Part shown: piece by piece, positions 6,509 through 9,730 of the stretch
How the letters are laid out: each line of letters opens with the position of its first letter
How positions within the stretch are numbered: the stretch's first letter is position 1
Assembly (NCBI GenBank): GCA_964561925.1
Contig: CAZLRW010000132.1
Coordinates: 1-9,730 of the forward strand
Origin: SZUA-430 sp964561925
Lineage (GTDB): Bacteria > Pseudomonadota > Alphaproteobacteria > Micropepsales > Micropepsaceae
DNA: 9,730 nt
Direction: 5' to 3'
The notes under the pieces: generated by a model
Seen by the model: only the letters and a program-made list of their open reading frames with translations
What the model was told of the DNA's origin: nothing
Database searches by the model: none
Position numbers and translations under genes: made by a program

Positions 6509-6572
6509 ATCAGAAATCAGAGATCAGACATCTGACTTCTGATGTCTGATTTCTGATGTCTGATCTCTGATC
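6509..6572. repeat. Inverted array of TCTGATN heptamers
   Basis: Three copies of ATCAGAN (6509-6515, 6516-6522, 6523-6529) and a near-copy ATCTGAC (6530-6536) are followed, after one base, by five copies of the reverse complement TCTGATN (6538-6544, 6545-6551, 6552-6558, 6559-6565, 6566-6572). Only the seventh base varies. The array is AT-rich in a GC-rich setting and sits between two convergent genes. The last codons and the stop of the - strand hydrolase lie inside it. Confidence 0.9.
6516..6571. terminator. Bidirectional hairpin formed by the heptamer array
   Basis: The 17-nt arm 6516-6532 is exactly complementary to 6555-6571 (22-nt loop). It can also pair with 6541-6557 around an 8-nt loop with a single G-U wobble on + RNA, so two 3' arms compete for one 5' arm. 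Position between convergent genes fits a transcript-end or mRNA-stabilising structure for both strands. There is no strong U-tract and the stem is not GC-rich, so efficiency as an intrinsic terminator is uncertain. Confidence 0.5.
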
Positions 6573-7555
6573 GCCCTCACCTCCCGCCGGACCTCGTCCG
6601 GCGTCTCCATCGGCAGGAAGTGGCTGGCACCCGGTACGCGCACGACGCGGATGTCGGGCCGCCGCTCAAGCAGCTGCTCGATCACGGCCGGCGGACAGGT
6701 CGATCGCTTCTCGCCGACGATTAGCGTCACCGGGCAGCGCAGCTTGCCGAGGTCGCGCCAAACATTGGGCGGCCCGGCCCGGTAGTTTGCAGCCTCCCAC
6801 CCGGGCGTGCAGGCAAGGCGCACCTGCGCATCGTCGAGATAGTCGAGCGAACCGCCTGCGATGTAGTCCTGCACGACGTCTTCAGGCCAAGAGCGGAACG
6901 CCCCCCGTCCGCGATAGGCCTGAAACATCGCTTCCCGCGACGGCCAGATGCTGCGCCGCCGCTTCGCCTGCGCGACCAGCGGAAACATGCGCTCGGCAAA
7001 CCCGAGGAGGCGCATCACCGCCATGAAGCGCAGCGTGCGTTCCGGCAGGATCACCGGCTCGACCAGCACAAGCCCCGTCACCCAATGCGGATTGACCAGC
7101 GCCGCCGAAAGGCTCGCCGTCGCCCCCATCGAATGCCCGGCCAGGATCTTCGGCCGCCCGTCCAAGTCTTGCAGCAGCCTCAAGATGTCGTCGCGATAGA
7201 TGTCCCACGACCCCATCCCTTTCGGATTCGCGGCCAGCGTCGTCTGACCATGTCCCCGCAAATCGCTGGCGTAGAGCCGCATCTCGCGCGCAAGCGGTTG
7301 CAGCATCGTGCAGTAGGTCTGCGCGTTGAAGCCGTTGGCGTGCGCGAAGTGGAGGGAAGGCGCCCGTGGGTCCGCTTGCTCCCAGGCCAGCACCGACACC
7401 TCGCCGTCCCACATCTTCACGGAACGCCGCGACGGTTCGCCGGACGCCGGCACCGAGGGCGCAGGCGTGGGTCGGAAGGCAGGGCGGCGCGCGGACAAGG
7501 ACGACCCGTGAATCAGTTGTGCCGGCGCGAGTCTGCCAGCCGGACGCGACGTCAC
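6524..7555 (-). CDS. Alpha/beta hydrolase
   Basis: The 343-residue protein has the alpha/beta-hydrolase fold: HFAHANGFN (69-77, HGxG-like oxyanion turn), SDLRGHGQT (97-105), the nucleophile elbow AGHSMGA with Ser142, IVGEKRST (279-286, where the acid is probably Glu282 instead of the usual Asp) and the catalytic His312 in GASHFLPME. It would hydrolyse an ester, lactone, thioester or C-C bond; the substrate is not evident. The GTG at 7555 has GGTGA 7 nt upstream. The first 40 or so residues are Pro/Arg/Ser-rich and lie outside the fold, so a start at Val35, Val46 or Met48 is possible. The last roughly 14 residues (after EVRAI) are encoded by the heptamer array, with the stop at 6524-6526 inside it, so the native C-terminus has been replaced or extended. 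An imperfect TTGAAC-N3-GTTCGA palindrome lies 29 bp upstream. Confidence 0.9.
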   Translation of the reverse strand: MTSRPAGRLAPAQLIHGSSLSARRPAFRPTPAPSVPASGEPSRRSVKMWDGEVSVLAWEQADPRAPSLHFAHANGFNAQTYCTMLQPLAREMRLYASDLRGHGQTTLAANPKGMGSWDIYRDDILRLLQDLDGRPKILAGHSMGATASLSAALVNPHWVTGLVLVEPVILPERTLRFMAVMRLLGFAERMFPLVAQAKRRRSIWPSREAMFQAYRGRGAFRSWPEDVVQDYIAGGSLDYLDDAQVRLACTPGWEAANYRAGPPNVWRDLGKLRCPVTLIVGEKRSTCPPAVIEQLLERRPDIRVVRVPGASHFLPMETPDEVRREVRAIRDQTSEIRHQKSDV

Positions 7556-7583
7556 AAAGCGATCACCGCACGATCGCGGGCGA

Positions 7584-7598
7584 TTGAACGGTGTTCGA
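7584..7598. promoter_or_regulatory. Imperfect palindrome TTGAAC-GGT-GTTCGA upstream of the hydrolase
   Basis: Arms match at 5 of 6 positions with the same 3-bp spacing as the perfect copy at 1679-1693. A still weaker copy, TGGAAC-GCC-GCTCAG (12 of 15 bases as in the 1679 site), follows at 7603-7617 and touches the stop codon of the upstream secreted-protein gene. The location in the 58-bp gap ahead of the hydrolase suits an operator for the TetR regulator encoded at 1749-2366. This is an inference from similarity alone. Confidence 0.35.
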
Positions 7599-7613
7599 AA
7601 ATTGGAACGCCGC

Positions 7614-8144
7614 TCAGTCCTTCGCGCGCGTCATGGCGAGGCTGGCCTGACGCGCGATCGCGCCGTTCTTGATGCGCGTGAAGGCGAGCGTCATCTGATC
7701 CGAACCCTTCAGCGTGCGGTCATAGACGGTCAAATCCCACTGCCCGTCCGGTGCGATCACAAGCTGCGCGACCGACAGCGTGTCGCCCGACACCCGCGCC
7801 CAGGTCGTCTTCTTGCCGTCGACCGCATGGCCGGAAGCGACGTCGGTGAAATAGCTCGCTTTGCTGCCCTTCTTGAACGTCAGCGTCGCCGTCTTCACTT
7901 TTGACTTCGATCCGTCGCCGACCGCGGACGACATCGTCGTCCAATTGACCTTGAAGCCGTCGGCGGCCTTTTCGATGATGACCTCGCTGTCGCGCGACTG
8001 CGTCGGCGTCGGATTGACGATCCCGGTGGTCGCCTGCCCGGTCCCGATCCAGCGGCCGTAGAACTCGTCGATCTTGCGGTCGGCGGCTTGCGCGGCCGCG
8101 GACAGCGACAACGCAACGAAGCCCAGCATCAAACCCATACGCAT
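7614..8144 (-). CDS. Secreted protein of unknown function, tandem paralogue 1
   Basis: The 176-residue product starts with a signal peptide: MRMGLMLGFVALSLSAAAQA, with likely cleavage at AQA|ADRK. I do not recognise the family by name. The mature part begins ADRKIDEFYGRWIGTG and ends with a conserved block: W115-A, GDTLS (120-124), APDG (131-134), YDRTL (141-145) and FTR (155-157). These alternate polar and hydrophobic residues in a way that suggests beta strands, perhaps a small barrel or lipocalin-like fold. The same landmarks occur in the next gene upstream (8225-8779), so the two are tandem duplicates. The ATG at 8144 has AAGGGACGG upstream; Met3 and Met6 are alternatives. The 80-bp gap to its paralogue and shared direction suggest co-transcription. 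It has no Cys in the mature part. Location is probably periplasmic or exported. Confidence 0.8.
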   Translation of the reverse strand: MRMGLMLGFVALSLSAAAQAADRKIDEFYGRWIGTGQATTGIVNPTPTQSRDSEVIIEKAADGFKVNWTTMSSAVGDGSKSKVKTATLTFKKGSKASYFTDVASGHAVDGKKTTWARVSGDTLSVAQLVIAPDGQWDLTVYDRTLKGSDQMTLAFTRIKNGAIARQASLAMTRAKD

Positions 8145-8224
8145 GCGTTTCCGTCCCTTGAAGAGAGCAACACGAGCCTAACGCGCATCAAAACACGCGC
8201 CCGCCGCCCGCCGCAACGCCCCCG

Positions 8225-8779
8225 TCAGTTAACTTTTGCCGGCCCTTTGAGCAGGCTCAGCTTCACGGCCCGCACGATTCGGCTGTTTTCGAAGCGGGTG
8301 AAGCGCACGTCCAAGCCTTTCGCGGTCAGCGTCCGGTCGTAGTGGGCGACGAAATAGTTGCCGTCCGGCGCCACCGTGACCTGCACCATGCTGAGCGTGT
8401 CGCCGTTGATCACGGCCCAGGCGGCGTCCGCCCCCAGGTTGGGATCGCCCGAGGTCACGTCGCGATAGACGTTGGGGCGGTCCGTCGCGCGAAAAGTTTG
8501 GACGTAGGTCTTGGTGTCGGCCTCGCTCGGCAGTTCGTCGCCCTTGAGCTTCAGCGTCGACCACTCGATCGTGAAGCCGCGCTCGGCCGGCGCGGGACGG
8601 ATGATCACCTGGCTGAAGCGCGTGACCTTGTCGTTGGCGGGCGGCGCCACCTTGCCGTCCGCCTGCTCCTCGCCGCCGTGGCCCAGATAGACGCCGTAGA
8701 AGTCGGCAATGTTGCGGTCGGCGGCAAAGACCGCCGGTGCGAACGCAACCAGCAAAAGCGAAAAGAACGCGGCGCGCAT
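8225..8779 (-). CDS. Secreted protein of unknown function, tandem paralogue 2
   Basis: The 184-residue protein starts MRAAFFSLLLVAFAPAVFA, a clear signal peptide with cleavage near VFA|ADRN. The mature chain begins ADRNIADFYGVYLGHGG and shares an ordered set of landmarks with the downstream neighbour: SQVII (56-60), W73, YRDVTSG (105-111), WA (121-122), GDTLS (126-130), APDG (137-140), YDRTL (147-151), FTR (160-162). Roughly one third of positions look identical by eye. I do not recognise a named domain. The ATG at 8777-8779 is chosen over the much longer open frame because AGGGG lies 8 nt upstream and the signal peptide starts exactly here. The extension would merely run antisense-frame through the next gene. 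No catalytic motif is evident; a binding or envelope role is possible. Confidence 0.82.
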   Translation of the reverse strand: MRAAFFSLLLVAFAPAVFAADRNIADFYGVYLGHGGEEQADGKVAPPANDKVTRFSQVIIRPAPAERGFTIEWSTLKLKGDELPSEADTKTYVQTFRATDRPNVYRDVTSGDPNLGADAAWAVINGDTLSMVQVTVAPDGNYFVAHYDRTLTAKGLDVRFTRFENSRIVRAVKLSLLKGPAKVN

Positions 8780-8839
8780 CGAGGTGACCCCTTGTTGTCG
8801 AATCGCAGCTAACACAACCGCGGCCGGACGCGGAAGAGG

Positions 8840-8856
8840 CGGCGCGCACAGCGCCG
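8840..8856 (-). terminator. Small GC hairpin downstream of the basic-protein gene
   Basis: CGGCGC (8840-8845) pairs with GCGCCG (8851-8856) around a 5-nt loop, 13 bp after the stop codon of the gene ending at 8869. On the - strand it is followed by CCTCTTCC, a poor U-tract, so it is at best a weak terminator. The remaining gap to 8779 shows no clear promoter. Confidence 0.3.
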
Positions 8857-8868
8857 GTGGACCGCCCG

Positions 8869-9636
8869 TCAGCGCAACTTGGAATCGCGCATGTCTTTCT
8901 TGGACAACTGCCGCTTGGCGACGGCATAGACCCCGGCGCGCCCGTAGAGCGCGGCCCTGTCGAGTGCGCTCAGACCGGCGCGCAGAACGGCGTCCTCGAC
9001 CGCCTTTTCGAAGCTGTGGCGCCGAACGCCGTGCCGGGTTTTCACCTCTTCGACGCCGGTCGGCACCGGTGCGAGCGTGACCTCCCACCACGCGCCGTCG
9101 TCGAGCAGGTGCAACTGCTTCGTCGGCGATAGAACACGCATGCGCGCCTCGCGCGCCTTTGCCTGCTCGGCTTTGCGCGCACGCGCAGCCGCGTTCCACG
9201 AGCGCCAATGCTTGTTCTTCCGCAAAAGGCCGCTCTTCGGATCGACGAACAACCTTACATGCGAGCCCTTCAGCGGTTCCCGCGACCAGCGATGATGATG
9301 CACCCACACCTCGCCGTCCTTGAGCAAGGTTTTCGTTGCCACGAAGTCGCCGATGTGGTCGCGCACGTGCTGCTGCACCGTATTGGACGGTTTCAGGTTC
9401 TCGCAGATCTCCGACCAAACCTTGTTCCATGGCCGCCCGGCCTGCGACTCGAGAAAGCGCTTCAGCGGCGCGAGATTCTCGTTCAGGTTTTTGGTTGTCC
9501 CACGCGCCCGATCGTGCCGCTTGACCTCGGCTTCGGACAACGAAAGATCGTCGTCGCGCAAAGGACGTCCCTTGCGCCGCCACCCGCCGCCGCGGCGGGG
9601 CCTTTCCACGATGACTTTCGGCATGTCGCCGCGCAT
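8869..9636 (-). CDS. Conserved basic protein of unknown function (GRPW motif)
   Basis: The 255-residue soluble, strongly basic protein starts MRGDMPKVIVERPRRGGGWRRKG. A conserved-looking core runs NENLAPLKRFLESQAGRPWNKVWSEICENL (52-81), then NTVQQHVRDHIGDFV (85-99), WVHHHRW (111-117) and LFVDPKSGLLRK (129-140). An Arg/Ala/Lys-rich helix follows (148-167), and the C-terminus YAVAKRQLSKKDMRDSKLR is lysine-rich. I believe similar unnamed proteins exist in other bacteria, but I cannot name a domain or function. The basic charge and His cluster (90, 94, 113-115) would suit nucleic-acid or metal binding; this is speculation. The ATG at 9636 has AAGAGAG upstream; Met5 (MPKVIVERP) is an alternative start. 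The gene has a candidate promoter at 9669-9697 and probably forms its own unit. Confidence 0.85.
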   Translation of the reverse strand: MRGDMPKVIVERPRRGGGWRRKGRPLRDDDLSLSEAEVKRHDRARGTTKNLNENLAPLKRFLESQAGRPWNKVWSEICENLKPSNTVQQHVRDHIGDFVATKTLLKDGEVWVHHHRWSREPLKGSHVRLFVDPKSGLLRKNKHWRSWNAAARARKAEQAKAREARMRVLSPTKQLHLLDDGAWWEVTLAPVPTGVEEVKTRHGVRRHSFEKAVEDAVLRAGLSALDRAALYGRAGVYAVAKRQLSKKDMRDSKLR

Positions 9637-9661
9637 GGAACCAACTCTCTTCGCGAAAAAG

Positions 9662-9684
9662 GGCGCGGCTTATGACGCCGCGCC
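9662..9684 (-). terminator. Hairpin with T-tract, intrinsic terminator on the - strand
   Basis: GGCGCGGC (9662-9669) and GCCGCGCC (9677-9684) form an 8-bp perfect stem with a 7-nt loop. On the - strand the stem is followed by C and TTTTT (9656-9660), the canonical Rho-independent layout. It would end transcription of a - strand gene lying beyond the right edge. It also overlaps the candidate promoter of the gene at 9636. Confidence 0.55.
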
Positions 9685-9697
9685 GCCTGCCCGTCAA
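9669..9697 (-). promoter_or_regulatory. Candidate sigma70 promoter TTGACG-N17-CATAAG
   Basis: On the - strand TTGACG (9692-9697) is 17 bp from CATAAG (9669-9674), matching 5 of 6 and 4 of 6 consensus positions at ideal spacing. A start about 7 bp on would give a leader of roughly 25 nt before the ATG at 9636. The -10 falls in the loop of the terminator-like hairpin. Confidence 0.45.
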
Positions 9698-9706
9698 GAT
9701 CGCCGA

Positions 9707-9730
9707 TCAATGCGGCACAAAATAGGCGGC
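9707..9730 (-). CDS. Possible last codons of a - strand gene entering from the right
   Basis: Reading the - strand from the edge gives seven codons, AAYFVPH, then TGA (9707-9709), 23 bp before the terminator-like hairpin. The placement suits the 3' end of a gene mostly outside the window. Another frame also closes shortly afterwards (stop at 9694-9696), so the assignment rests on the terminator and on the protein-like residues only. The product cannot be named. Confidence 0.3.
   Translation of the reverse strand, partial: AAYFVPH

Noticed and set aside
6509..6572. Heptamer array as a CRISPR
   Set aside because: The units are 7 bp and directly adjacent with one variable base; there are no spacers and no cas genes.
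8160..8210. GCGCGT...ATGCGC hairpin between the two secreted-protein genes as a terminator
   Set aside because: The stem is short with a G-T pair, and no U-tract follows on the - strand.
8780..9697. Upstream extension of the secreted paralogue to a 490-codon frame
   Set aside because: A signal peptide begins exactly at 8779 with a ribosome site before it, and the extension runs out of frame through the basic-protein gene on the same strand.

Overview
The window is GC-rich (well over 60% G+C by eye), densely coded DNA from a proteobacterium. Codon use and the protein families (acyl-CoA metabolism genes, PepSY and DUF4345 membrane proteins, purple-bacterium-style sigma70 and Shine-Dalgarno signals) point most naturally to an alphaproteobacterium; I cannot name the genus. 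I see no rRNA, tRNA, transposase, integrase or CRISPR.

Layout. Positions 1-2366 run on the + strand: the 3' end of an acyl-CoA dehydrogenase gene, a small four-helix membrane protein (DUF4345-like), a crotonase/enoyl-CoA hydratase-family protein that overlaps it by 4 nt, then a TetR-family regulator preceded by a perfect inverted repeat. Positions 2363-4683 run on the - strand: a family III CoA-transferase/alpha-methylacyl-CoA racemase-like gene followed by a thiolase that starts on its last stop base (TGATG). From 4870 to 6502, on + again, lie a PepSY/two-TM membrane protein and an internally duplicated hotdog-fold protein. A 64-bp array of TCTGATN heptamers arranged as a long inverted repeat separates it from the convergent - strand block 6524-9636: an alpha/beta hydrolase, two tandem paralogous secreted proteins of unknown function, and a conserved basic protein of unknown function. 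The right edge holds a candidate promoter and terminator-like hairpin, and possibly the last codons of another - strand gene.

How the genes fit together. Racemase (2-methyl epimerisation), acyl-CoA dehydrogenase, crotonase and thiolase are the parts of a beta-oxidation-type route, plausibly for 2-methyl-branched, isoprenoid or sterol-side-chain acyl-CoAs; the hotdog protein could hydrolyse or hydrate an acyl-CoA intermediate. A 3-hydroxyacyl-CoA dehydrogenase and an acyl-CoA ligase are not in the window. The TetR protein is the obvious candidate regulator: the palindrome in front of it (TTGAAC-N3-GTTCAA) recurs in slightly degenerate form upstream of the alpha/beta hydrolase, suggesting a small local regulon. 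The best candidates for undescribed biology are the heptamer array that supplies the hydrolase C-terminus, the tandem secreted family (ADRxIxxFYG...GDTLS...APDG...YDRTL), and the basic GRPW protein. I found no clear defence system or other wholly new multi-gene machine.
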